A stretch of DNA of 64,000 bases from Deltaproteobacteria bacterium (GTDB lineage: Bacteria > Desulfobacterota > Desulfobulbia > Desulfobulbales > Desulfobulbaceae): positions 41,638 to 105,637 of the forward strand of contig JAJRQC010000062.1 of assembly GCA_024280455.1 (NCBI GenBank), written 5' to 3'. A program made the position numbers and the translations under genes. Under the pieces are notes generated by a model. The model had not been told where the DNA came from, did no database searches, and worked only from the letters and a program-made list of their open reading frames with translations. Shown here in pieces: positions 7,946 through 16,430 of the stretch (position 1 is its first letter; every line of letters begins with the position of its first letter).

Positions 7946-8572
7946 TCAGGCAAGCGCCATCTGCTCCGGTCCGCGCTGGACACCGATAACCCGGCCCTGG
8001 ATCAGGACTTGGCCCAGGCCATAGCGGATGGGTTTGTATTTTGTGTTTTCCGGTTGCAGTTTGATATGGTCACCTTGATAGAAAAAACGTTTCACCGTTG
8101 CCTCCTCATTGTCAATCAGGGCAACGACAATCTCGCCGTTTTCGGCATACTGCCTGGGTTCGCAGATGGCAAGATCTCCATGGAGAATACCGGCATCCTG
8201 CATGGAATCGCCCTGTATCCGCAACCCGAACAGATTGTCGCCCCGGTACACCCGCTGATCGACCAGAATGGTTCCCGCCCACTCCTGCTGGGCGTAGAGG
8301 GGCAGCCCGGCCGCAACCTGACCGACAATGGGAATTTCCCGGCCAAAAGAAACGGGTTCTTCAAACAGGCGGATAGTGCGGCTGTAGCGGCCGTCACGCT
8401 GCAGCCACCCTTTCTGCTCCAGGGTGTGCAGCAGGGAGGCCACAGCGGTATGGCTGATACCAAGCTCGGCGGCAGCCTGTCTGAGGCTCGGCGTGTAGCC
8501 CTTATCGGCAAGTTTTCCCTTGAGATAGGTGAAAAAATTCTTTTGTTTTTCCGTCAGTGGTGCCGGAGTCAT
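7946..8572 (-). CDS. lexA: LexA repressor
   Basis: Self-cleaving SOS repressor of 208 residues. An N-terminal winged helix (1-65, with SLRQAAAELGISHTAVASLL) is followed by the S24 peptidase domain. The cleavage bond is Ala88-Gly89 in VAAGLP; the nucleophile is Ser123 in GDSMQDAG and the general base Lys161 in EEATVKRF. The start chosen is ATG 8572; an in-frame GTG at 8578 after GGGGAA is possible, and the longer frame to 8647 would run through the operator region. The gene heads a minus-strand cassette with the DUF72 protein, imuB and dnaE2. Confidence 0.95.
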   Translation of the reverse strand: MTPAPLTEKQKNFFTYLKGKLADKGYTPSLRQAAAELGISHTAVASLLHTLEQKGWLQRDGRYSRTIRLFEEPVSFGREIPIVGQVAAGLPLYAQQEWAGTILVDQRVYRGDNLFGLRIQGDSMQDAGILHGDLAICEPRQYAENGEIVVALIDNEEATVKRFFYQGDHIKLQPENTKYKPIRYGLGQVLIQGRVIGVQRGPEQMALA

Positions 8573-8604
8573 GGCCACATTCCCCAAAAGTATATAAAAA
8601 GTAT

Positions 8605-8625
8605 TAAATGTATAGGTATTGTAAT
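8605..8625 (-). promoter_or_regulatory. Candidate LexA operator upstream of lexA
   Basis: The plus strand reads AAATGTATAGGTATTGTAA, matching 18 of 21 bases with the block upstream of imuB. It lies about 33 bases before the lexA start in a very AT-rich promoter region that also holds TATACT-like -10 candidates. It is probably the autoregulatory site. It was judged by eye from two sites only. Confidence 0.45.
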
Positions 8626-8773
8626 ATAGTGTGGGCAGCTCTGTCAAGCGGCTTGCGGGGAAAAAAGGGGAGAAAAAAAGACTTGATTGTACTGTGGCGC
8701 AGCGTTATGTAGCGGACAGATAGATCAGGTAAAGGTCATGTTGATCCGATGATTATCTTTAGAGACCCTGCCC

Positions 8774-10153
8774 ATGGATGATGAACTGTTTTATTCAAAC
8801 TTCAGCTACTCTCCCGACGTGTATTATTTTCTCTATGTCGGTGAACTGAAAAACCATGACCTGAATTATTACCTTCAGGATGTTCTTGCCCGCCGGCTGA
8901 ACAGACCTGTTTCCTTTCTCTCTTTTATTCCTGATATCCTCAGCCGGTATAATTATCCAAATATTGTTGCCCTCTCACCGCTGCTCAACACCCAAAGGGA
9001 TACGTATGGTGACCATGTCAGTTTCCGAACCGACATCAAAAAGTTCATGGAGATGGTTTCCAACCATCCTTTGATTCTGGACATCATTGAGAAGATACTT
9101 ACCCATCAAAACGAACTTTTTATTTCCATGTTTGAATCCATGCCGGAAATGACCCTTGACCGGCTGCCCGGAGTCAGACTGCTCGGACCGGAGAAAATGC
9201 AGGCAAGGGAATTGAACAACAAGGCGGTTCAATTTAAGCTCCTGCAGAATGAAATTCCCGTGGTTGATTTCCGGCTCTGTTCATCCCTTGCCGAGCTGCT
9301 CGATGTCAGTGAACAGTTACGTGCCGCCTGGCAGGATGGAATCTTTGTCAGCAGGGTGTACAGTGCGGCCGGGGCTGCCAGCGCCATCACTTTTTCAAAA
9401 ACCGAGATCATGGACAGGTTCGGCGACCAGGATTCCGCATTTCTTTTGAGCCGTTATATCCCCCACACCTATGATCCGACGGTCCTTGCCGTTGTTGCAG
9501 GTGAAGACGAGGTCTATATTGCCGGTGTTGCCGATCAATGCATAGAGGGTGGTAATCGTTTTGTCGGCTCAACCTGGCCGACTGTTCTGTCTGAAGAACT
9601 TGTCGACGATCTGCATCGTTATACCCGTCGTGTGGGCAGGGTGTTGGCCTGCCGGGGGTATCACGGAATTTTTGGTTGTGACTATATTGTCGACCGGGAT
9701 AATCAGGTCAAATTTATTGAAATTAATGCGCGCAAGCAGGGAACCACCCTGGAATTCTGTTACGCCCTGGAGCAGATTCTGCCGACCGGTTCTCCTTCCC
9801 TGCTGGAACTTGAATATTGTGCCGTTCAAGAGGGCGGGTTTCCTGAAAACACGGTTGAACCGCCGTCCGTGCCCGGCTCCGCATTCTGCTGGGGAACCTA
9901 TAATTACAAAATATCGGCCAAAGTCTTGACCACGGAACAACTGCCCCAGCATCGGCATGAACGGGAAATCTTCGCTAAGGTCGCCCGACACGAACTGGCC
10001 GGCGAGGCTGTTCTGCTTGAACATGTCGGGGCCGATCAAACGGTGCTGCCGGGTACCTTTCTTGCCCGTACCGTGTCGGTGGGTCAGGATATGCAGACAG
10101 TTCATACCGGGTTAATTCAGGCCAGAGAAAAAATCACACACACCATCAGCTGA
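8774..10153 (+). CDS. ATP-grasp superfamily ligase, substrate unknown
   Basis: This 459-residue protein has a C-terminal half that reads as an ATP-grasp fold: FLLSRYIPHTYDPTVLAVVA, then the conserved RGYHGIFGCDYIVD and metal-binding FIEINARKQGTT. The N-terminal ~170 residues are family-specific. ATP-grasp enzymes usually join a carboxylate to an amine through an acyl phosphate. It is 17 bp upstream of a KamA-like aminomutase and an M20 peptidase in one operon, so a beta-amino-acid peptide or amide product is a reasonable inference. The start ATG 8774 has only a weak ribosome site. TTGATT-N17-TATGTA at about 8682 could be the promoter. Confidence 0.75.
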   Translation: MDDELFYSNFSYSPDVYYFLYVGELKNHDLNYYLQDVLARRLNRPVSFLSFIPDILSRYNYPNIVALSPLLNTQRDTYGDHVSFRTDIKKFMEMVSNHPLILDIIEKILTHQNELFISMFESMPEMTLDRLPGVRLLGPEKMQARELNNKAVQFKLLQNEIPVVDFRLCSSLAELLDVSEQLRAAWQDGIFVSRVYSAAGAASAITFSKTEIMDRFGDQDSAFLLSRYIPHTYDPTVLAVVAGEDEVYIAGVADQCIEGGNRFVGSTWPTVLSEELVDDLHRYTRRVGRVLACRGYHGIFGCDYIVDRDNQVKFIEINARKQGTTLEFCYALEQILPTGSPSLLELEYCAVQEGGFPENTVEPPSVPGSAFCWGTYNYKISAKVLTTEQLPQHRHEREIFAKVARHELAGEAVLLEHVGADQTVLPGTFLARTVSVGQDMQTVHTGLIQAREKITHTIS

Positions 10154-10170
10154 GAGCTGAGGAGGAAAAT

Positions 10171-11736
10171 ATGGCAGCAGTCTTTGATCAATACACCATC
10201 GATTTACTCAATTTTCTCTGCAAGGAAGATGCGCAAAAGAATACAGGAGTTCCTGAAACATTGCAGCAGGAGGTGAGGCAGCTACTGATAAAGGCCGAGC
10301 AATCAGACCTGACCACCCCGATTATCGCTCTGTTTTCCCGTCTTAAAAATCTGCGCACCCGGGAAGGCTGGAGTGCAGAAGTCTTTAATATAAGTCGGGA
10401 GCAACTAGAAGAACTGGCCCGCAGGCATCAGGAGATCGATGAGCACATGGTGTCGGTCGGGGGCAGGGTAGGGCAGGCCCTTTCCATTGTCAGTGAGGCC
10501 AACAGCAGAGTGGAGGCATATCTCAAGGTAAAGGATATCGAGGCCCCGAGCGGGATCGAACTCTGGGATGAAATAACGGAAAACCGGCAGCGGATTCAGG
10601 AAAAGCTCGGTATGAGTGAGGAGGATTGGAACTCCTTTTCCGGCCAGATCCGTCATGCGGTCTCTTCCGTTGATCAGCTGGCCGATCTGATTGATCTGCC
10701 CCCGGAGGCGGCAACGGATATTGTTCGGGTAACCAAAAATTATCGTATGCGGCTGACCCCGTATTATACAAGTCTGATCATGCCCGGAGGTGTCAATGAT
10801 CCCATCATGCTCCAGTCCATTCCCACCGGGGAGATGATCGACAATGCCGGGGTCGAGATTCCGCCGGTTGCCGCTGATCATTCGCCGGCCCGTCTGGTTG
10901 ATCAGTTTTACCCCAGGGTCGTGACCATCAAGTCGACCAACATGTGCGCCATGTATTGCACCCATTGCCTGCGGATCGCCCATATCGGCAAAAAAGACAA
11001 GATGTTCTCCAAACAGGCCTACGGCGAGGCCCTTGATTATATCCGCAACAATACCCGGATCAGAGACGTACTGGTCACCGGCGGCGATGCCTTTGTCCTG
11101 CCCAACTCCATGCTCAAATGGCTGCTGGAACAGCTTGACGGAATTGAGCATGTCCGCCTCAAACGCCTGGGAACCAGGGTTCCGGTCACGGTTCCCATGC
11201 GCATTGATGATGAGCTGCTCGATATCCTGGAGCAGTCCAATGACCGTAAACCCCTGCGGGTTGTAACCCAGATCAACACCGCCCGGGAGATAACTCCGGT
11301 CTCAAAAGAGGCCTTCAAACAGATTTCCAAACGGGTCTTTGCGGTGCTCAACCAGGCCGTTCTCCTACGCGGGATCAATGACTCGGAAGTCAAGATGTGG
11401 AAGCTCTGCGAGACCATCCAGGAGGCGTACGTCAGGCCCTATTACATCTTTAACTGTTCCTACCGTAACCCTCAGTTTGTCCACTTCCGGGTCCCGGTTG
11501 AGCGGGGAAGAGATATTGTCGAATCCATGTACGGTAATATCGCCGGTGATGCGATTCCCCGTTACATCGCCACGGCCGGGGGCAAGATTCCCATGCATCG
11601 CTCAAACGTAGTCGGCCGGGAAGGCAACGAGCTGATACTCAAAAAACCATGGAACGGGGAAGAGGTGCGCTATCCCGATGCCGACCCCGACCTGTACGGC
11701 GATGATCAGTTTTCTTTTTCCCGTTACAAGAGCTGA
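10171..11736 (+). CDS. KamA-family radical SAM 2,3-aminomutase-like enzyme
   Basis: This 521-residue radical SAM/PLP enzyme has its cluster ligands at CAMYCTHC (Cys259, 263, 266), preceded by about 120 more residues than lysine 2,3-aminomutase has. VLVTGGDAFVLPNS and LLRGINDSEVKM are KamA hallmarks, and GGKIP near residue 472 supplies the PLP lysine. The two aspartates that hold the substrate side chain in lysine 2,3-aminomutase are replaced: CSY instead of CDL, and IATA instead of VVDA. The substrate is therefore probably not lysine. GAGGAGG lies just before ATG 10171, and the stop overlaps the next start (TGATG). Confidence 0.85.
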   Translation: MAAVFDQYTIDLLNFLCKEDAQKNTGVPETLQQEVRQLLIKAEQSDLTTPIIALFSRLKNLRTREGWSAEVFNISREQLEELARRHQEIDEHMVSVGGRVGQALSIVSEANSRVEAYLKVKDIEAPSGIELWDEITENRQRIQEKLGMSEEDWNSFSGQIRHAVSSVDQLADLIDLPPEAATDIVRVTKNYRMRLTPYYTSLIMPGGVNDPIMLQSIPTGEMIDNAGVEIPPVAADHSPARLVDQFYPRVVTIKSTNMCAMYCTHCLRIAHIGKKDKMFSKQAYGEALDYIRNNTRIRDVLVTGGDAFVLPNSMLKWLLEQLDGIEHVRLKRLGTRVPVTVPMRIDDELLDILEQSNDRKPLRVVTQINTAREITPVSKEAFKQISKRVFAVLNQAVLLRGINDSEVKMWKLCETIQEAYVRPYYIFNCSYRNPQFVHFRVPVERGRDIVESMYGNIAGDAIPRYIATAGGKIPMHRSNVVGREGNELILKKPWNGEEVRYPDADPDLYGDDQFSFSRYKS

Positions 11737-12929
11737 TGAGTTCCACATGGCAGCATTTCCTCACTGAACATGAACCGGATATGTTCGACCTGCTCAGGGA
11801 ACTGGTCTGCATTCAAAGCGGTACAGGCAATAAAACAGGGGTTGACCTGGTTGGTAAAGCAATCGGCAAGGCCCTGGAGGGGTTACCGTTGACGTGGTCA
11901 ACCATTGCCCAGGACCGGTACGGAGATCACCTTGTTTTCTCCACCCCGGCTGCAGAGTGTAATAACGGTAAAAAAGGTAAACAGAACATCCTGATTACCG
12001 GCCACATGGACACGGTTTTCCCCGAAGATACCGATTTTAACGGGTACCATGAAGACAAACACAAAGTTTATGGTCCCGGCGTAATCGATATGAAAGGCGG
12101 GCTGGTGACCACAATTTTTGCGGTCAAGGCCCTGGCGGCATCCGGGCATCTTGCCGATCTGCCGGTAGTTCTATTTTTTAATTCCGATGAGGAAATCGGC
12201 TCTCCCTCGTCCATTCCAGTCTTGCAGAAACTGGCTGCCTGCAGCAAGGCCGCCCTGGTGACCGAGTGCGGCGGACTCCAGGGAGAAGTGGTCACCGGGC
12301 GCCGTGGCAAGTGCGGTTATCGACTAGAGGTCACCGGCAGGGCAGGGCATGCCGCCTTTGCCGGCCGGAGCAAGGCCAGCAGTATTCTGGAACTTGCCCA
12401 TAAAACCATTGCTCTTGAAGCCCTCAATGATCTAAAGTCGGGGCTTGTGGTTAACGTGGGAAAGGTTGAGGGCGGTATCGGCCCCAACACGGTGGCGGAA
12501 CATGCTGCCGCGTTGATCGACACCAGATACACCAGCGAGGCCGACGGCATCAGCCTGCGGCAAGAAATAGAACAGATTTGTAAAGAACCGGTTCAGGAAG
12601 GAACAGCAACTTCTCTGAGCATAACCAACGAGCGACCGGTCATGGTACCCTCAGGCCGGAACAAAAAACTCTACCGGATCTTCAAAGATCAAGCCGACCT
12701 GTTGAAGATTCCGGTGCTCGAAGAATTCCGCCCCGGGGTATCCGACGCCAACACCCTTGCCGGAACAGGGCTTGCCGTATTAGACGGACTAGGCCCTGTT
12801 GGCGAGCATGATCACAGCAGTAAAGAGTACATGATAAAGGACAGCCTTCCCCAGCGCTGCCGCCTGCTGGCAGCCTCCATTTTGGAACTTAGTGGTCCTG
12901 TTGTACTCTCTGAGAAAAAATTACCCTGA
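11736..12929 (+). CDS. M20-family metallopeptidase (carboxypeptidase G2-like)
   Basis: A 397-residue zinc peptidase or deacylase. The metal-site motifs are in order: GHMDTVF, GVIDMKGG, SDEEIGS, TECGG and a C-terminal GEHDHSSKE. The inserted dimerisation domain begins near GKCGYRLEVTGRAGHAA. M20 enzymes cut terminal peptide or acyl-amide bonds. The start ATG 11736 shares one base with the KamA-like stop, so it is made together with the aminomutase and may hydrolyse or recycle that operon's product. A similar ligase/peptidase pairing is known for the dipeptide osmolyte NAGGN. Confidence 0.9.
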   Translation: MSSTWQHFLTEHEPDMFDLLRELVCIQSGTGNKTGVDLVGKAIGKALEGLPLTWSTIAQDRYGDHLVFSTPAAECNNGKKGKQNILITGHMDTVFPEDTDFNGYHEDKHKVYGPGVIDMKGGLVTTIFAVKALAASGHLADLPVVLFFNSDEEIGSPSSIPVLQKLAACSKAALVTECGGLQGEVVTGRRGKCGYRLEVTGRAGHAAFAGRSKASSILELAHKTIALEALNDLKSGLVVNVGKVEGGIGPNTVAEHAAALIDTRYTSEADGISLRQEIEQICKEPVQEGTATSLSITNERPVMVPSGRNKKLYRIFKDQADLLKIPVLEEFRPGVSDANTLAGTGLAVLDGLGPVGEHDHSSKEYMIKDSLPQRCRLLAASILELSGPVVLSEKKLP

Positions 12930-13053
12930 TTTTTCCGTACACCATTTCGAACGCCAACAAGGTCCAAGCCGACAAGTATCCTTCTTTTACATCTTTCTCA
13001 TTTTAGTCGGAGCCGCCTCAAGGTCTGAATACGATCAAGACCTGTACTGCACA

Positions 13054-13554
13054 TCAGAGCTTGTCAGTAATACGCTTACGCAGTTTATCGGCAATGGATT
13101 CCTCACGATATGAAACGATGGTAATCGGTGAACGTCTGAAGAGTTTTTCAGCAACGGAACCGGTAAAGGCGTGGACAATATCACTTTTAGCCTTTACGCC
13201 CATGACGATCATATCCACGTTTTCCTGTACAGCATACTTGAGCAATTTATCTGCAGGTTTGCCAACGGTTATGATCAGCTTCATCTTCTCTTCAGGAAAA
13301 CCAATCTCTTTCAGCATGTTATCAAGTTCGGCAACTCGCGTTTTCTTAATTTCCTGTACGTAATGAACACCATCAACCTCATAGCCGAACGAGGTTATGG
13401 TTTCTACGGCGTCGACATCGCGCTGGTTGATAACGCTGACAAAGATCAACTGTTGCACGTTCAAGGAATTGGCAAGCATAACCGCATATTGAACAATTCC
13501 CTCTGAGTATGGGGAAAATGCCAGCGGCACCAGTATTTTTTCTATCTTTTTCAT
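13054..13554 (-). CDS. Universal stress protein, UspA family
   Basis: This 166-residue single-domain Usp begins KKIEKILVPLAFSPYSE. It carries an ATP-binding-type end region: VDMIVMGVKAKSD, then TGSVAEKLFRRSPITIV, close to the G2xG9GS pattern. It starts three bases after the TRAP permease stop on the same strand, so the two are co-transcribed. Usp proteins beside TRAP transporters (for example TeaD with the ectoine transporter) bind ATP and tune uptake, and I infer the same role here. Confidence 0.92.
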   Translation of the reverse strand: MKKIEKILVPLAFSPYSEGIVQYAVMLANSLNVQQLIFVSVINQRDVDAVETITSFGYEVDGVHYVQEIKKTRVAELDNMLKEIGFPEEKMKLIITVGKPADKLLKYAVQENVDMIVMGVKAKSDIVHAFTGSVAEKLFRRSPITIVSYREESIADKLRKRITDKL

Positions 13555-13557
13555 GTA

Positions 13558-15645
13558 TCACACCTGAATAAATGGAGAACCTATCGGCTTTCTGGCTTCC
13601 GGGCCACGCATCCTCTGGAAAATAAAAATCAGGCCGAAGAGGGCAAGACCGATGAGGTATGTCCAATAGCGCTGGTCATGGGGAAGCCCTATGAATTGAG
13701 CAATACGTTGGGGCTGCATGAGGATAAAGGTAACGGTCAAAAACAGTGGGATTTCCCAGATTTTATTCTTTGCAATAAACCAGCCCTGGGTAGCCGAAGC
13801 AAAGGCAAAGTTGCCCATGCAGGTCATGATAAAGATCAGAATACCCTGGCTCCAGGAATAGATGTCATGGAGGATAAGTTCGGTGTTAAAAATGAACATA
13901 AACGGCAGGATTGCGGTCCTGATATCATACATGAATCCCTGCACGCCGGTGGCTATGGGCGGCGATTTGGCAATGGCTGCAGCGGCGTAGGCAGCCAGGC
14001 CCACCGGTGGAGTATCGTCGGCCAGGATACCGAAATAAAAGCAGAACAGATGGGCGGCCATCAGCGGGACCACAAATCCCTGCATGCCGCCGATGGTGAC
14101 AATTGCCGGCGCTGTCAATGCAGCCATAACGATGTAAGTGGCGGTTGTCGGCAGGCCCATTCCAATGATCAGACTGGCCATGGCGGTAATTACAAGCATG
14201 AGAAACACATTGCCCATGGACAAAACGTCGATGATCTCTGAAATCAGATTACCCAGACCAAGAGCAACAACCCCGACAATGATCCCGGCAGCTGCCGTGG
14301 CCAGGGCAACGGACACCATATTACGGGCACCGGAGGCCAGGGAGGAAAAGATCAGGACGATGGATTTTTTGAAGGCTTCGCCAAGAGGTTCTTTGTTTCG
14401 ATAGGCTTTGATCGGTTCCTGGAACAGCATGATGACGGCCAGTACGCAGATGGCGTTAAAAGCGGCCAACTCGGGTGAATGACGGACAACGATCAATTCG
14501 TAGAGCAGCATGAACAATGGCACCAGAAAATGTAATCCAGTGACTAAGGTCTTGAAAAAGAGAGGAAGCTGGCTTTTGGGCAACCCCTTGATGCCGAGTT
14601 TTGAAGCTTCTATATGGGAAATGTAAAAGAGGGCGGCATAGGAGGCAAAGGCTGGAATGGCAGCGGCCTTGACCACTTCAATATACGGAACGTTGACATA
14701 CTCGGCGATGATAAAGGCGGCCGCACCCATGATCGGCGGAGCCAGCTGGCCATCGGTGGAGGCGGCTACCTCGACCGCAGCGGCTTTAGTCGGCGGATAA
14801 CCGACCTTTTTCATCATCGGGATGGTAAAAGTTCCAGTGGTGACGATATTGGCAATACTGGACCCGGAGATCATGCCGGTCAAGCCGCTTCCCATAATCG
14901 CCGCCTTGGCCGGGCCGCCTTTATACTTGCCCAGCAGGCTCAGGGCCAGCTGTATAAAGTAGTAGCCGGCCCCGGCCTTATCCAGCATGGCCCCGAACAG
15001 GACAAAGAGAAAGACAATGGTCGCCGATACGTCGAGCGGGATTCCGTAAATCCCCTCGGTGGACATGGTCATCTGGCCGACGAAACGATTGAGTGACGTC
15101 CCCTTGAATGCGATCAGATCCGGCATATAGGGGCCGAGAAAACAGTAGGCGATAAAAAAACCACCGATAATGGGCAGCGCCGGACCGATGGTACGGCGGG
15201 CAGCTTCCAGGAGCATAACCGTCAGCAGGATACCGAATACGATATCCTGGGTTTCAGGTGATCCCTGGCGACTGTTGATGGCATCAAGAAAGATTAGGAG
15301 ATACAGGGCGGCAAAGCAGGCAATGGCTGCCATGGCCATATCAAACAGCGGGATTGTTCTGTGGCGGGAAAAATATTTTATGCCGAAAACCGGTTTTTTA
15401 AAGAGTGGATAATTCAGGTACACCAGAGTCAGGGCAAAGGCCAGATGGATAGCTCGGATATAGGTCGTATCAAGAACAATAAATTTAGGCAGAGCCAGTT
15501 GATACAGACTCCAGGCAACGGCGATAGTGGGGATGATGTATTTCTGCCAGCCGATCGGTTTTCTGCCGACGCCTTCCTCTTCTTCGGCCATTTTTTTGGC
15601 CAATTCCATTCCATCGTCTTCAAATTGCACATCAATTTTGCTCAT
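13558..15645 (-). CDS. TRAP transporter permease, fused 4TM/12TM type
   Basis: Inner-membrane permease of 695 residues in which the small DctQ-like and large DctM-like subunits are fused, as is typical of TAXI-type TRAP systems. An acidic N-terminal cytoplasmic segment precedes the first helices. Conserved blocks include GSGLTGMISGSSIANIVTTG, PTKAAAVEVAASTDGQLAPP and GMGLPTTATYIV. The substrate is unknown; TAXI systems commonly carry organic acids or amino acids using an ion gradient. It is separated from its likely binding protein (16431-17405) by a DUF1566 gene and strong hairpins, and is followed at once by the UspA gene. Confidence 0.95.
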   Translation of the reverse strand: MSKIDVQFEDDGMELAKKMAEEEEGVGRKPIGWQKYIIPTIAVAWSLYQLALPKFIVLDTTYIRAIHLAFALTLVYLNYPLFKKPVFGIKYFSRHRTIPLFDMAMAAIACFAALYLLIFLDAINSRQGSPETQDIVFGILLTVMLLEAARRTIGPALPIIGGFFIAYCFLGPYMPDLIAFKGTSLNRFVGQMTMSTEGIYGIPLDVSATIVFLFVLFGAMLDKAGAGYYFIQLALSLLGKYKGGPAKAAIMGSGLTGMISGSSIANIVTTGTFTIPMMKKVGYPPTKAAAVEVAASTDGQLAPPIMGAAAFIIAEYVNVPYIEVVKAAAIPAFASYAALFYISHIEASKLGIKGLPKSQLPLFFKTLVTGLHFLVPLFMLLYELIVVRHSPELAAFNAICVLAVIMLFQEPIKAYRNKEPLGEAFKKSIVLIFSSLASGARNMVSVALATAAAGIIVGVVALGLGNLISEIIDVLSMGNVFLMLVITAMASLIIGMGLPTTATYIVMAALTAPAIVTIGGMQGFVVPLMAAHLFCFYFGILADDTPPVGLAAYAAAAIAKSPPIATGVQGFMYDIRTAILPFMFIFNTELILHDIYSWSQGILIFIMTCMGNFAFASATQGWFIAKNKIWEIPLFLTVTFILMQPQRIAQFIGLPHDQRYWTYLIGLALFGLIFIFQRMRGPEARKPIGSPFIQV

Positions 15646-15716
15646 GAATTCCTCTTACCCTGGATTAATGTCAATTCCATTGTGTACAGCACGCGCGATG
15701 AGCTTGATCGCACAAA

Positions 15717-16205
15717 TTATTCCTTGAGATTTCGGACAGCAAGTACACGATATCCACGTTTATGCACCAGTCGGTCACTGTAAAATGTACCGCGGTTAAA
15801 GTTAAAGACAGAGGCCGATATACCCCGCCGGTCACCGGTCCAGATGAAGCCGCAACTGAGCTGTATTTCCGGGATGATTTTCAGCTGCTGGCCGCAGGTT
15901 GACTCATAGCCTTGATAGTTTTTGTCCTTAACGTGCAGCGAGATGAGTTCTTTAAGAGTAGGGAGGCGCCAGTTCTCATATTGAACAGGCAAAGACAGAG
16001 GAAAGGTAAAGCGAACCCATTTTTCGGCCTGGTGCCAGTCGATATCACCAAGGTTGTCAGTGGCGGCCCACATCAGGCCGAGCTGATGGTCGGTAATGGA
16101 GCCGTTTTTATTATCGGTAAATCGTTCACCGGCAAGCGCCGGCAGGCAGAAGAGCAATGTAACAATAAGGAATGCAAGAATAAAGAATGACGGGAATCTT
16201 CTCAT
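15717..16205 (-). CDS. Exported DUF1566-domain protein
   Basis: A 162-residue protein with an N-terminal signal sequence (hydrophobic FFILAFLIVTLLF, cleavage probably after ALA) and a DUF1566 (Lcl C-terminal) domain: FTDNKNGSITDHQLGLMWA, WRLPTLKEL, and a C-terminal RGYRVLAVRN. The function of this domain is unknown; it is common in exported proteins of Desulfobacterota. The start ATG 16205 is chosen because AAGGAG precedes it; the slightly longer frame begins with TTG. It sits between the TAXI binding protein and the permease, so it may be an accessory exported component. Confidence 0.82.
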   Translation of the reverse strand: MRRFPSFFILAFLIVTLLFCLPALAGERFTDNKNGSITDHQLGLMWAATDNLGDIDWHQAEKWVRFTFPLSLPVQYENWRLPTLKELISLHVKDKNYQGYESTCGQQLKIIPEIQLSCGFIWTGDRRGISASVFNFNRGTFYSDRLVHKRGYRVLAVRNLKE

Positions 16206-16330
16206 AAACCTGGTCTCCTTCAAAAAAAATGCTTTTCAAGCTGACTCTTCTATTGGCAAGATGTGCTGATTCCTCCTGTTTTTTCGATACTCCTTAGGGC
16301 TCATTGGTTTTAAACGCTGATGCTGCAGCT

Positions 16331-16415
16331 GAATTTCTTTTATCTGCTGCCGGCAGGTACAAAAGTGTCGGCAGCAGATAAAAGAAATTCGGCGATGGCT
16401 CTTGCCATCGCCGAA
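16331..16415 (-). terminator. Two adjacent strong hairpins after the TAXI binding-protein gene
   Basis: Two hairpins lie next to each other. The first pairs 16331-16352 with 16369-16390, a perfect 22-bp stem. The second pairs 16388-16399 with 16404-16415, a perfect 12-bp stem around TCTT. They share three bases. Read on the minus strand, the second comes first after the TAXI stop and is followed by a short T-rich run. They probably act as a partial terminator or 3' stabiliser that keeps binding-protein mRNA more abundant than the downstream DUF1566-permease-usp message. Confidence 0.75.
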
Positions 16416-16430
16416 TACAAAATGCCTTTT

